A stretch of 64,000 nucleotides of DNA. Origin: Plenodomus lindquistii. Lineage: Eukaryota; Ascomycota; Dothideomycetes; Pleosporales; Leptosphaeriaceae. Shown one piece after another: positions 1 to 13,450 of the stretch (position 1 is its first letter; every line of letters begins with the position of its first letter). The DNA lies in assembly GCA_025504975.1 (NCBI GenBank), contig JANUWI010000001.1, positions 2,604,001 to 2,668,000 of the forward strand, in the 5' to 3' direction. The translations under genes were made by a program, and so were the position numbers. The notes below the pieces were generated by a model that saw nothing but the letters and a program-made list of their open reading frames with translations, made no database searches and had not been told where the DNA came from.

Positions 1-110
1 AGCTAGAGGAGTTTTAGTATTCTTTTAAAAGATATTAAAACTGCTATATATAGCTAGAGAAGTTTTAGTATTCTTTTAAAAAATATTAAAACTGCTGTAT
101 ACAGCTAGAG
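1..110. repeat. 51-bp tandem repeat
   Basis: Two adjacent copies of a 51-bp unit that begins AGCTAGAG and runs through TTTTAGTATTC to ACTGCT, followed by the start of a third. The copies differ by a few transitions. The block lies in AT-rich, RIP-like sequence at the left edge of the window, so its full extent is unknown. Confidence 0.8.
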
Positions 111-144
111 AGAGGATAAAAAGATTAAAAAATAAGTTAGAGGC

Positions 145-485
145 GTTAATAGTACTATAGAGTACACCTACGTTACTTATATTAAAGCTCTAGCTGCTAT
201 AAAAAACAAGTTAAAAAGGTTAATAGTACTATAGAGTATACTAGTATTATTTATATTAAAGCTAGAACTCTATAACTATAGATTAGCTACTACCTAGCCG
301 CTATAAAAGGCAAGTTAGAGGGGTTAATAGTGCTATAGAGTACACCTGCATTACTTATACTAAAAATAACTTTAAAGTTATAAACTATTAGATTTATAAA
401 AGATTATAGTACTATAAAGTACACCTACGTTACTTATACTAAAAATAACTTTAAAGTTATAAACTATTAGGTTTATAAAAAATTA
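145..485. repeat. Four degenerate copies of a ~40-bp unit
   Basis: The phrase GTTAATAGTACTATAGAGTA recurs, with small changes, near 145, 219, 322 and 404. The last two copies share a longer tail (near 357-400 and 439-482) containing AACTTTAAAGTTATAAACTA. It looks like a decayed internal repeat of a transposable element. No coding content is seen. Confidence 0.65.
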
Positions 486-2559
486 TTATATATCTAGTAA
501 TAGGCTAAATAGTGTAGTAATAACTATGTTTTATAGTCTAGTATTACCTTTTTAAAAGATGTATAATAGGTTTTTACTAAAGTTAATAATATATACGTAG
601 CTGTCTAGGCTATTAGAAAAAAGCGTATTATAGTTATTAGTATAGAAAATTTAGCTAGAGTTACTTTTAGTAGAAAGTAAGTAGTTATAGGTATTAATAG
701 AAAAAAAGTAGTTATAGATATTAATAAGCTCTAAAAATATTATATTATATATTATATAAACACCTATATATATAAAGCTAAATTATACTATAAAGTAAAA
801 AAAACATAATTATAAGTTATTCTTTAGTGTTAAGCGCTACTACTAGAGCTTAATATATAGTAAAAAGACTAGGCTATACTTATTATTTTAATAGATATAT
901 CCTTCTAGTAGTAGCAGCTATTTTAATCTAGCTTATATTTTTTATAAGCTGCCTATATTTTAGTAATAGATAAGTTTTTTAGCTACTACTACTAGTACTA
1001 CGCCTATTTATTACTAGGCTTAGAGATTAAAAAAGATTTTTAGAGTTACTCTGCGTATATCTGCTATACTTTAAAGTTTATACTACTATACTAGAGCTTA
1101 GGTAGCTTAATTATTTAGCGTTTTTACTAATCTATATTAATATATCTCTAATCTAGAAGTTTTTATATTATAGGCAGAGTACTGCGTAATTAGAGGTTAG
1201 TAGTATATATAAACTTTAGCTAACTATACTACTACTATTTACTACTTTAACTATTTAGTATATAAAGCAGTAGCTTAAACTATATATAAAGTAAAAAAAA
1301 AGATATAAAATATATAGTAATTATAGTAGAAGTAGATAGAGAGAATAGAGTTTAAATTTATAGTAAAAAAAACTAGGTACTATAGATTATTTAGAGTTAC
1401 TCTACACTATTCTAGAGCTAGTACTAGTAGAGTATAAACTACTATACTTTACTTTTTTAGCAGCTTATTTACTAGGTGTTTTTAGCTACTCTAGAATAGC
1501 ATAGAGTTAGTTAGTAGAGGTTATTTAGAGTTACTCTATATAAAACTTTTAATAACTTTTATATACTTTTACTACTACGCTGTATATTAAAGGCCTATTT
1601 TAATAGAGATACTACTACTTACTAATAATATAATAGTATTTTAAAAGAACTATATATAGTATAGTAGTTTTAATAGAGTATAGAAAAAGTAGTATACTAG
1701 TATAGTATATAATTTACAGCTAGGCTAAATAGAATACTAGTAATATAATTAATATAGAATAATATATATTAATAAAAATATAACGCGTAAGCCTAGTACT
1801 AGTAAATAGTATTTATAACTTATGTATTAGTATATAAAGTATAGAATAGATATAGTACTAGTACAGCGTATAGTTTATAACTAGAAAAAGTAGAATTTAA
1901 ATAACGTAATTAATATATAGTATTATTAGTTTATATAGATAGAACGCGTAGATAAATAGAATTAGAGACTTTTAGTTTAGTATATAATAGGTAAGTGTTT
2001 AGTTATATATATAAAGTAAAGTTACTATAGTAAATATAGTTAATCTAGTTAGAGACTAGTTAAATATAGGCTACTAATTTAAAATACTTTAACACTTATG
2101 TATAATTATACCTACTAAATTACTATAAAAAGTTTTTTTCTAATATTATTTAGCTTGTACTATTCTTTATTTTCTATAAACGCAATTTAGTAAAGTTTTT
2201 TCTACTTAAGCTTAAACTTAGATAACTAGAATAGATTAAAATTATTCTAGAAGTTTTATAAAAAGACTAGATTACTAACTACTAATCTCTTCTATTAAAT
2301 ATTTTTTATATTTTTAAAGTATTCTTTATTTTTAAACTTTAATTAGACTATTTAGTTAATTACTTTTTTTAAAGCTGTATTTTGTTTCTAAAACTATTAC
2401 GCCTTTATAGCTAGTAGTAAAGGTGTGTTAGTAACTTTATTCTAAAAAAAAGTTTACTAGGTAGGTACTAATAGCTTAATTAGTAGTATATATTTATACT
2501 CTAAAATAAAAAAAATAGAAGTTTTACTAGTTAATTATTTAACTATTACTCTATTAGCC

Positions 2560-4800
2560 TATAGAATAAATAAAAGGTTATTAACCTAGTTTCCTTTTAT
2601 TTTTTTTAAAGCTGCTACTAGAACTTTATAGCCTCTTTTAATTAGTCCCTGTCTCTAGAGGTAAAAAGCGTTTAAAACTACTTTATTAATACTAAATTAT
2701 TGCTAGAGGTTTTTAATAAAGCTTTAGTTCTCTAGCTCTCTATTATAGAATATTTAAAAAGCGACTCCCTATTAGTAGAAAATAGTGTTTTTAATAAACT
2801 TAGTAACTAACTTAGAATTATTATACTTTAAAACTTCTACTTCTAGGTACTATAATATATAATTACGTGCTACTACTATAAAAAACTTTCTATTTTTTCT
2901 TTCTAGTATATATATAATGTTAATTATAACCTATACCTATAGCGTTAATAGTAGCTTAGTAGAGTAGAAGATCCTTTTTAATAACTAATTACTATACTTT
3001 TAGTAAGCTATATAAATTTTAACATGCTACTATACATTCTAATAGAGTTTTTTCTAGTAGTATTTTAACTATACCTTTTACTAGGTTCTTTTTTTACTCT
3101 AATAGCTAGATTCTTTATAAAAAGCTATAATAATTTATTGTTTTAGTTTATACTTATTAACAACCCTTTAGAGAGGGCAGTTTCTAGAAGGCTAAATAAA
3201 AAGGTGCTACTTCTAAACGTTATACTATAGAGCTTTCTTTTTAAATCTAGTAAACTTACTTTAATTAAGTCCTTTAGAGCGCTTCTAATAGAGAATTTAC
3301 TTAGCTATAGTCTATAACTCTTTTAAGTAGTCTTTAATAAATAGGCTATTACTAAATAAAATATCTACTATTATAGAAGAGTACTAAACCTAATTATTAA
3401 TTAGAATGTCTAGGCTTAGAGCGTTAAAAGTAACGTTAATAAAGTCCTCTACATCCTCTTTAGGCTTATTAGGCAGCTTCTAGCTATTCTTTTCTAGTAG
3501 TTTTAAAAAGGTATTAGCTACTATATTTTTCTTACTAGGTATATAAATAATATTAAAGTTCTATATATTTAAATAAGCTAGCTACTAAGTTATAAACAAG
3601 CTAGGTAGATTAGTAGCGCTTTTCTAAAGCTAGGCTATAAAGGTTTTTATATCTATTTTAACTATAAAATACACGCTATATAGATAGAGCTAGAACTTTT
3701 TAATTACTAGAAGTAGTAATTTACATTTATACTTTCTAGTATTCTAGTTTTACTCTACTTTTAACTATACTTTACTTTTAAATTAAATTATATATTTTTT
3801 TCTATTTAGAGCTACCTGTATAAAGTTTGCTCTCTAGCCCTTTTTTAATCTATTATAGGCTAGAATTATTACTTAGAGAGGTTTAGAATAGTTAATTAAA
3901 ACTAGTGTAGGTAGTAATACTAAAGCCTTTTTTAGTTAATCTATTACTTTCTAATAGATAGTTATCTAAGTCTATTTAGCACTCTTTTATAGTAGGTTAA
4001 AAAGAGGGTCTGCTATAATAGTAAAGTCTATAATTTATACTTAGTAATATATATAGACTTCTAAAAAACTCTATACCTTTTTTAGGTTATAGTATTCTAG
4101 CTAGGCAGCTATTTTAATTACTTTTTATTTACTAGAATATTAGCTATGCTTATTAATTTTATAGCCTATAATAAATATAGAGAAGTAGTAAAAGTTAGAT
4201 TTATACCTTAAAACTATTACGCTAGTATACTTAACGTCTGCTAAAACTTTATTAAAGTTTATAATATACTTAGTAATATACTTTTAAATGCCCTTTTTAA
4301 TTATTTTTTTCTAGTAGTTAGTTTTTAGGCCTTTAATATATATATTATTAAAGTATAGTATATAAATTTTAGAAATATACTTCTAATAGATTTTTATTAT
4401 ATAATAAATAAACTCTATAACTAAATTAATTGCGTCTATAAATAAAGTGCACTATCTAACTAGTTCTAAAAAGGTAAAAAATATAGTAATATTCTATAAT
4501 TAAATATTAAGCTCTACCTAATTATACTCTAAAAAGAAATTAGTAAGTAATATAATCTAGCATCCTGTAAACTCTTTAGCTAGTTTATTAGAATTAGGTA
4601 GTATATTTACATTCTAAATAGTAACTTTATTTATTTTCTAGGCGTTATTAATAAACTAATAGTTCTAATCTTTTTTTACTATAAAAAAGTAGAGGTTTCT
4701 GTACTAGCTCTTATATAGTTTAAAAGTCCTTTAGTTAATATAGGTTTAGATTATTTTAATAATAGTATTCTAAAGCTTTTTTAGAACTAGAAATTAGAGT
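2560..4800 (-). pseudogene. RIPed Gypsy pol (RT, RNase H, integrase)
   Basis: Translated on the minus strand with stops read through. Around 4340-4370 a reverse-transcriptase active-site segment reads ILYFNNIYIKGLK, where FNN stands for a Y/F-x-DD motif whose two Asp codons became Asn. About 3480-4260 gives RNase H-like text ending in a segment resembling the family's GKKN-VADALSR end, here decayed. About 2600-2990 gives integrase text such as VARNYILQYLEVEVLKYNNS and a segment resembling the glycine- and Glu-containing DDE region. Stops sit mostly where Gln or Trp is expected. The element is non-functional. Confidence 0.75.
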
Positions 4801-7800
4801 ATTTACTAGGCTTTATAGAGTACTATATTAATTATAACTAGCAGTATTACTTTATAGCTTACTTACTCTAATTCTTTAAAATTCTATGCTAGGGCGGCTT
4901 CTCTCTAATAGAGCATCTCTAGAAGCATTTCTTGCTCCCTTTTTAGAAGGTCTAGAGAGATCTTTATCTCTAAAATGCGCTTAAAAGTAAATCTTTAATT
5001 TTATAGGAAATTTGCATATTAGAGTTTAAAGTAGTTATAGAAAAAGGCTTGCTTCTAGTTAGTATTTAGAATTTACTTCTTCTAGGCTTTTTTTTTCTAG
5101 TTTAATTGCCTAGAGATATTCTAGAGTTTCTAGCTAGAGTTATCTACTAGCTTTACTTTAACTCCCTTTTACTTATAAAGCGTGTTAAGTTCTAGATAGA
5201 AAAAGTTAGTCTAAAAGCGCATCTAAACTCTAATTATTAGTTCTAAAATTTGCTCTTTTTCTTCTAGAAAGTTAGTCTAGAAGTCTATTACTAAAGTAAC
5301 TAAATAGCTATTTTCTAGTTTTTAAACTAGGTTTATAAAAACTATTTACTAAATCCTTTTTATAATATTCTTATATACTATAATAAAAAGTCTTTTATTA
5401 TTCTAGAAAACTATATTGCCTAACTAGTTTTTACCTAGAGATTCTACGCCTTTCTAGGTAAAAAAGTCTTCTTTACTAGAGATTATAGGTTAGATCTCTC
5501 TTTTTATAACCTATTTAGTAACTAGCTTTATAGTTAAGTTTATTTAAAGCTAAGCTAAGCTTACTAAAGAATCTAGTTTTTAATTCTATTATAGAGATAT
5601 ATTGCTAGCTTTTATATCCCTCTACCTTTTTCTACTAATTAAACTACAATCCCTCTAGTATTTACCTAATTGCCTTTTGTGCATATAAACTAGGTACTCT
5701 TTTCTCTATTTTTACTAAAGATTTAGTAGTAGATAAGCCTATAGGCGGAGTATTTAATATTTATTTAAGCATTTATAAGAAATAGGTTTTCTAGAATAAT
5801 TATATTTATATAGTAGTTAATTATAAAGAAGTTTATCTATATAATAATTAATTCTATCTCTACTAATACTCTTTAAATAATCCTACTAAAACTACCTATT
5901 AAACTATTTGCGGAGACTATTTTTACGTTCTTTATTTTCTAAAGAAGTATTAAAATAGAGAGTTAGGCTTTATCTATAGTTTTACGCTAAATAGTATTTA
6001 GCTTAGCTCCTGTGTTAAAAAAACTAAGAAAATACTTACTTTTAATAGTTATAGGCATCTTTAGGTAGTTTCTTTAAATATACTTTATACCTACTTACTT
6101 ATTATAGTACTACTATTTTATAGTTACTAGTTTAAGCTTTTATTAGTTTTTTTTACTACTTTTAATACTAGCCTGTACCTAATTAATCTCTAGATCTTTC
6201 TAATTAGTAGTAGTTATACTATAATACTAGAATACTAAGCTATTTAAACTAGCTTTAATAAAGATATAATTAGAGATAGCAGCTACATTTATAATAGAAA
6301 CTAATCTAAGGATTAGTTAGTAGTTCTTTTTATTTTTTAAGTTTTTTTTAGTAGTATAAGTAGCATTTGCCTATAAAAAGTACTCTTTATCTAGCTTTTT
6401 TTTACTATAGGTGTTCTAAAAGAGCTTTTTATATATTTCTAGTATATTTCTAATAAGCGTGCTTACTAGTATTAATATAGTAGCAGAGAGAATTAATATA
6501 ATAACTTTATTAGTAGTTAGTAGAATTCTTTTTATAAACTAAATTTTTTTTAGGACTAGTGCTTTTTTTATAAAAGTCTTTTTTAGCGTATTATTAATTA
6601 TCTCTTTATCTATAGGCTAGACTTGCTTAGCTTTTTATAGCTTATTTCTTTCTATAACAAGGTTTTAGCGGCTTTTTAGTTAAATAGGCTAGTTTTTTTT
6701 AGCTTTTTTAAAAATAGCTTTTAGTACTATAGAGCTTAAGTTTAGCTTTAGCTTCTATACTTTTAGATCTCTAAATACGCGTTAATTAATAGTTTTTTAG
6801 GTAATTAACTTGTATTTAATCTAGGCTGCTTAGATTGTATAGAGATTATTATTTTCTATAATTACTAAATAAAAAGCGTTCTAGAATGCCTAGTAATTTT
6901 CTACTAAAATAAATTCTAAGTCTATATTAGGGTTTAGATTTATAACTATAGAGTTATTCTAAATAGTAACTAGAGGTAATAAGTTTTTAAGCTAGAGTGC
7001 TTTAACTATAAATAGGCTAAAATCCTACTTAATCTACGTTTATTTAATATAGACTATAATAGTTTTAAGCTACTTTTAGTTACCTAGGCTAGTTACTTAG
7101 CCTTGTAGGTTATTAGAAGTGCTCTAGAAAAGCATTTAGTTTTTATTCTAGTAATACTAACTCTTTTTAGTTAGTTAATTAATTAATAGGCACTTAGCTT
7201 TACTGTATCCCTGCTTATTATAGATAAAGTATATAAAAAGTAATTATAAAGGCTAGTTCTAAAAGGTACTCTAGGTTTGCTAGCCTAAAGGCCTTTAAAA
7301 TAGATTTAGTTATTAGAAATAGTTCTATAGTAGCTTGTTCTAAGCTTATACCTTTATAAAACACTTACTAGCTATTTTTTTAATATAGATAGTAATTAAA
7401 TAGTTTACAAAAAGCTTAGATTCTTTTAGTATCTATTAGACTAAAATAAAATTAGTTTTACTAAGTTATAACTAGAAAAGCTTATTTAAAAGTATATTAA
7501 CTTCGCTTTAGCTAGCTAGTACTTCTAGAGAGGACTAAGCTATTTAGTAAGTTTTTAGCGCCTAAGTATTCTTTAGGTATTATAGAGTAGGCTAGCTAAA
7601 TAAAGGCAGCTTAATTTTAACTACCTTCTAAGTGTTAAACTAGTAATTAGAACTAAATTTCTTTATTACTTTAGTAAAGTTTAACCTCTTTACTTTCTTT
7701 TTAATTTTAATTTAAACTAATAGATAACTGCTAATCTTTTTAAAGCTAAAGTTCTAAAGGCGCTTTATAAAAAGATTAAACTTCTAAAAAATCTTTATAG

Positions 7801-9357
7801 CTTAGTAAATAGACAGCCCTTTAATAAAGTAGTATTCTTTTTTATTTCTTTTAATTTCTTCTAATACAATACACCTTTTAATTTTAATTTAGAACTTTTT
7901 AAAGTACTCTTTAATATTTAGATTAGGCTTTAACTAATAATTACGTAGCTACTACTCTAGGTAAACTGCACTTTCTTTCTATTAAACTATATTATTACTT
8001 CTAAACTACTTATAGAGGGCTATCTATAGTAATATCTAGTTATAGTCCTCTAGCGCGTTCTAATACTCTATTAAATAGTAAATAATCTGCTTCTAGCGCT
8101 TTTTATAGTAGGTAATAACCTTTTAGACCTTTTTAGATTCTAAAAAGCTATAATAAAGCGCAACTTTTTTATATCTTTTAAAGAATACTGTAATATTAGA
8201 ACTATTAAAGCTTAGAAAGTATTTAGAAAGAAAAAAGGCCTAAGTAAGCTTTAACTGCTTTTATAAAAATATTTAAATTGCTTTAGCTATTATTTCTACT
8301 ACTAGATTTAATAGGTGTTTAGCAGGGCGCAGCTAAAGCTTTTTTAGAAAAGGTTAGTATAGTTTATTTTTACTACTTAATAGATTCTATTTCTTTAGCT
8401 TTTTTAGCTTTAGGTAATCGCTAGTTAGTCCTTTTAACTCTAGAAGTGTTAGAAACTGTTTAAAAGTAGTAACTCTAGAGTCTCTAGTATCTATTATTAG
8501 CGTGTTAGATCTCTAAATAGATTCTAGATCTAGAGAGATAGCTACTAATTTAGTATTAGTTTTAAAAATTAGTTTCTAATTAGCTATTATAAAAATAAAG
8601 CGTTAAAAAAGTAAGCAGAGTACTATTACTTATAAAAAGATAAAAAGTGTGTCTTTTATAGCTTTAAAAATAAATTAGACTATAAGTAGTACTAGAAAAA
8701 TAAAGAATAAATTATACTTCTTTTAATAAGTTTTTACATAATATGTTTATACTAGTCCTTTAGGCTGTATTATAATTATCCTTCTAGCTTTAGCCTCTAA
8801 TTACTGCTCTATTCTAACTACTCTTTAGATTTTATAGCTTAATTTTATTTTACTTACTACTAAGCCGCGTTTAGAATAATCTTGTTATTACTAGCTAGGG
8901 CCTATACCTGTATAACTATAATAGCTTTACTAAAAAGAACTTATACCTCTATTAATTTTCTAGAATATAAAAGCTTTAGAGGTGTACTAATATTCTTTTA
9001 CTTACTACTTATTATATTACTAGTTACTAAATTTAGCTTACTAAATCTTCTACTACTCTCTAGATTTCTAAATTATAAAAGTAATAACTTAGGTATATAA
9101 TAGGTGCTCGCAGCTGTTCTAAAAGTAAAAGCTAATAGTTTTAATTACTTTTTAGTTACTTTTATAAAGGAAAACTATACTTTACTCTAGCACAGGAGGC
9201 TTAATACTAAATTAGTAAAAAGTAGATTATAAAATAACTAAAAAAAAGGTCTCTTCTATTTTTAATAGAACTTTAAATAGCTATTTATTAGTTCTGCTCT
9301 ACCTACGTAACCTCTCTAAAAGCTGCTTAGGCCTCTATACTATGTATTTCTACTACA

Positions 9358-11355
9358 CTATTTAAGTATATTCTATTACTTACTCTAATCTAAATATATA
9401 CTAAATATAATCTATTACTTAGAATTATTATTTTTAGTTAGTAAATATTCTAGGTTAGCTTAGTATATAGTTATAAATAAATGCTTTTTTACTATTATTA
9501 TATATTTATAACTGCGTATTCTAGTACCTATTTTCCTCTATTAGATTTCTAATTTAAAGTAACTAAACTTTTTATATAACTTGTCTATTTTCTAGTAATA
9601 TTATAGATAATCTATAATACTATTAATAGTAGTCTTTTAGGTATTAAAGAACCTTTTTTTAAATATTTTAGTTTTAAGTGCTGTTAAGCTAAACTTATTA
9701 ATAACCTCTAGATTATTTAATTTAGTTATAAGCTGTATCTATAACTATATAGGCTATAACTAAATAAGCTACTACTTTTTTTAGGTACTAGGTAGTAACT
9801 ACAAGTTTATAACGCTTATTTTTATAATAGCTACACTTTAAAAGAGCTTTTTTCTATAAAAATTTTACTACTACTATATAGTAGCTATAGTATACTAGTT
9901 TTATATATAGTTTATTACGCTAATAGCTAAATCTATACTAATAAACTTTACTACTATATTTACTCTAATACCTAGTAGTTTTTTTATCTAATTCTAATAT
10001 TATTATTACTTAATTATAACTATTTAATTTAACTATACTTTAACCTAGTTTTTATTACTTACTATAGTCTATATAAACGCTTTATTTAGTTTTTTAACTA
10101 AACTTTTTTATATTTATATTATAGTTTTTTTTTTATATAGACATTTTCTAGATAATGTATTTTTATTAATATCTTCTATATTATTATTTATGTTTTTAAT
10201 AATTTCTAAAAAATTATTATAAAAGTACTGTATAGCTTTAAACACCTTCTAATAATTTATATATTTATAAATATATTATAATACGTTTTTAATTGTTAAA
10301 GTAAAAAATACCTCTATTAGTTTATAATTATTAAATACCTCTATAAAAAAAGTATGTTTATTTTTACTTAGAACTTTATATATTATTAGAACTAGGTTGC
10401 GCTATTAATAATCTTTAGAAATATTATCTAGTATAATTAGTAGCGTAATAGAGGTAGGTATAGTAAAAGTAAAAAAAAGATATAAAAAAAAAATAATATA
10501 TAGAAACTATAATAATTAGTAGAGAATAGCTATTTAGTATATATATAATCTGCTTATACTAGGCTATATAGTATAATTTTAGCCTATTATCTTCTAATTA
10601 CAATTCTATAAGCTAATCTAAATCCCCTCTAGTATAACATACGTTATATACTTTAGTAAAATAAGCTGTAATTATAATCTAGTAAGCTAGTTTATATCTA
10701 ATTTAGTCTATAAAAAATAGTTTATAAAATTAGTATACCTACACCTAAGTTAATAGTATACTATAACTAGACTAGAATTATTACTACTTACTTTTAAGCT
10801 TTAAATTTATTCTATAATAAATTTATACACTATATTACACATCTAAATTAATATTTAATATAAAGTAGTTATCTATTTATACTACTAATACTACTTAAAC
10901 CTAGCTAGTATTATAGACTATTTTACTATAAAATATAGTAGCTATACTATAATAACTAAACGCGCTAAACTATAGGCAATTATTAATAAATCTAGAAAAA
11001 GCTTTTACTAAGAATATATAGATATCTAGCTCCCTTTAGGCTAACTCTATCTAGCTATTTCTAATTTTAAAGTTTATAAAAATATACTTTAGTGCGCCTA
11101 AAATAGATATAAGTATATAGTTATTAGAATTCTATCTATAACTAATAATATAAAAGTATACTTCTAGATAGTATATAATATATACTTACTAAATATAATA
11201 CGTATGTATTCTACTATATAGGCATAGTAGTTATAGTATTAGAAAGTTACTCTAAGTTAATAATTCTTTACTAAAACTAGTATAAAAGATAGCTACGCTA
11301 TAACTCTATTTAAAGTATTTATACTAGAGACTAAGTAATAGTAGAAAATTAAAAA
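9358..11355. repeat. Subtelomeric repeat copy A, inverted relative to copy B
   Basis: About 2.0 kb that matches the reverse complement of 24393-26395 over its whole length by eye, with many transition differences from independent RIP. The left limit is the Gypsy LTR at 9357. The right limit is the first TTAGGG at 11356. The plus strand of about 10440-11345 reads as one decayed frame (Gln-type stops only over long runs) that corresponds to the N-terminal part of the TLH gene in copy B. The left half corresponds to the plus-strand coding-like segment 25330-26795. Confidence 0.85.
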
Positions 11356-11479
11356 TTAGGGTTAGGGTTAGGGTTAGGGTTAGGGTTAGGGTTAGGGTTA
11401 GGGTTAGGGTTAGGGTTAGGGTTAGGGTTAGGGTTAGGGTTAGGGTTAGGGTTAGGGTTAGGGTTAGGGTTAGGGTTAG
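11356..11479 (+). repeat. Interstitial telomere tract, (TTAGGG)~20.7
   Basis: 124 bp of perfect TTAGGG repeats starting directly after copy A. The length is what one would expect of a native fungal telomere. The G-rich strand runs left to right, so it would cap a chromosome arm lying to the left. There is no RIP damage inside the tract. Confidence 0.97.
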
Positions 11480-11556
11480 CCCCTGGCCTGGCTGGCCTGG
11501 CCTGGCCTGGCCTGGCCTGGCCTAACCTGGCCTGGCCTGGCCTAACCCTAACCCTA
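11480..11556 (-). repeat. Degenerate CCTGG tract ending in CCCTAA telomere units
   Basis: After the last TTAG comes a run of CCTGG units with embedded CCTAACC (11480-11540), then CCTAACCCTAACCCTA (11541-11556). These are C-strand telomere units, which would cap an arm lying to the right. The orientation flip relative to 11356-11479 makes a head-to-head telomere arrangement. The CCTGG part may be a degenerate telomere or end-proximal satellite. Confidence 0.9.
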
Positions 11557-11559
11557 CTT

Positions 11560-13450
11560 ACAGTAATACGCTATAGACAAATTATTCTAGTTTTACTAAT
11601 ATCTACTTTATCTGCTAGAATAGCGCTGTGCTAGATGCTAGATTTTAATTATTTATATATATTAGGCGCGCCTTTTTTAAAAAGATTTTTATACTATTTA
11701 TAGCGCTTTTTCTAATTCTTTAGCTAGTGTAAGAGTAACTTAGCTGTATACGTTATCTACTACTATATATTTAAATTAAACGCTAAGCTCTGCTCTAGTA
11801 GAATAGAAAAGTAATAATCTTTTATAAAAAGAGTATTTAAGCTTTTATAATATTTCCGTAGCTAGAATACTAAATTGTTTATTAGTTTTCTAGCAGCATT
11901 TTAATACAATTATAGTTAAAAGTTATTAGAGTCTGCCTGCTTATTAGAACTTTTTTTTTTAGAATTATCTAGTCCTACTAATCTATCTTGCGTAGCGTTA
12001 GTATTATAGAGTTTTTAGTACTGCTATTTTTTTAATAACGCGGCTATAAAACCTATATTAGAATTAGGTGTATACTCTGCGTTAAAAGTATAGCTATAGA
12101 CTAATATTATTTAATTATACCTAACCTAGTAAAATATAAGTAAGTAGGCTTTAGATTAGTTAGTGTAAATAATATTTTCTAAAAAGGGCTTACTATTTTT
12201 ATTAATAGTTAATAACTAGAGCGCTAATACTTGTTTACTAATAGTAGGTAGCTTCCTAGAAGCCTTTTTAATTTTTAAAAAGTCTCTGCGGTTAAAGTTA
12301 GGTTTAAGGATTTTATTAATGCTATTATCCTTCTATATAGTTATTTAGAAGTTTTTAAGGTAATCTAGCAGCTTATAGAGATAGCTAATAACGCGTCTAT
12401 CGCGGAACTAATACGCTTTAGAATTGTTTAGATCTAGTATAAACTACTATTATAGTATTAGAACTTGTAATTTCTAACGCTTAGATATAGAAGCTGCTGT
12501 GTTTAACTCTATTATATCTATAGCTACTTTACTAACAATGTTATTTAGTATTATAGCAGTCTAGTTCTATATAGAAGCTTTACTTTTTTTAGAAAAAGAG
12601 ATAGTTGTAGCATTTTTAGTCTAAATAGCTAACTAATTTTAGTTGCAAGACGCTTTTCTTTTAGTAGTAATAATCTAATATATTGCGCTATTTATTATAC
12701 GCTTTATTACCTTCTCTATCTTCTACTATTCTAGAGATAGAAGTAGGATGTAACGTAGGTTATAGGCTGTTTACTATTTAAGTTTAATTATACGTAATTT
12801 ATATAAAATATGTAGTAAAACTAGATTAGATATTTTATTACCTTTTTACGTGTCTAGAACCTTTACTAGTGCATTTACCTAGTTAAGTCTAAAAGAAGGA
12901 GTAAAAGTACAGTTTTTTAGTAGCGCAGAGCTGCTTATAAACTATAAAACAAGAAGATTATTATACGTAATAGTATAGTTATCTATTTTATTAGGTTTTA
13001 GGTTAGTTGCTAGAGTACCTAAAGATATATTTAGCGCTTTAGGCTTTTTACAGCGTAGGTAGGTAAAGTGTTTTTTAATTAGAGCTAATAGTAGCCTTCT
13101 AATATTGCTAGCACTTTTATAGAATAATCTAAAGTTTATCTCTATAGCCTAATATAAATAATATGCATTTGTAATAGCAGGCTAACTATTAATCTAGATT
13201 TTTAAATCTTTATTATTGCGAAAGCTAAAAAAGGGTGCAAGTTTAATAAAGCTTTTTACATCTATTAGCGCAGGCTGGCGTAACTTTTTAGGGCTGTTAG
13301 GTATTTAAATTTTAAAGTTTAGTAGTTATTCTGCTACAGCCTTTTCTAGTTAGAAGTAAGTAAAAAGAGCTTGCTAATTAATATTATCCTTATTATTAGT
13401 GTCTTTAAAGGGGTTTATTCTAGTAGAGGCTATAATAACTATAATAGATA
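11560..13450 (-). pseudogene. RIP-degraded subtelomeric gene, product unknown
   Basis: On the minus strand long segments read as plausible protein once TAG/TAA are taken as former Gln or Trp codons, with several frame changes. Examples are the segments LLALIKKHFTYLRCKKPKAL (near 13050) and NNLLVLQFISSSALL (near 12950). GC is slightly higher than in the neighbouring AT-rich blocks. The coding-like text runs almost to the telomere tract at 11556. I recognise no domain. It could be a separate telomere-proximal gene, a transposase-like gene, or a 3' neighbour of the RecQ relic. Confidence 0.45.

Larger units (their letters stand above)
1..9357 (-). mobile_element. RIP-degraded Ty3/Gypsy LTR retrotransposon, open to the left
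   Basis: On the minus strand the decayed reading frames carry Gypsy pol domains in the order integrase (about 2560-3000), RNase H (about 3480-4260) and reverse transcriptase (about 4260-4800), which is the order expected when a minus-strand element is read from left to right. The upper end is placed at 9357. There the minus strand begins TGTAGTAG, a normal LTR start, and exactly there the homology between subtelomeric copies A and B stops. No matching 3' LTR is found in 1-900, so the element seems to continue left of the window. All frames are full of TAA/TAG, as expected from RIP. The stretch about 4800-9350 probably holds the rest of pol, gag and the 5' LTR, but no domain was recognised there. 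The 72-codon open frame at 8882-9100 looks like chance. Confidence 0.75.

Noticed and set aside
1..485. CRISPR-like array at the left edge
   Set aside because: The repeats are adjacent or irregularly spaced, degenerate and in eukaryotic transposon-rich DNA; no spacer logic is seen.
8882..9100. 72-codon open frame in the left AT-rich block
   Set aside because: It is a chance gap between stops in RIPed LTR/leader sequence of the Gypsy relic, rich in Leu/Ile with no domain.
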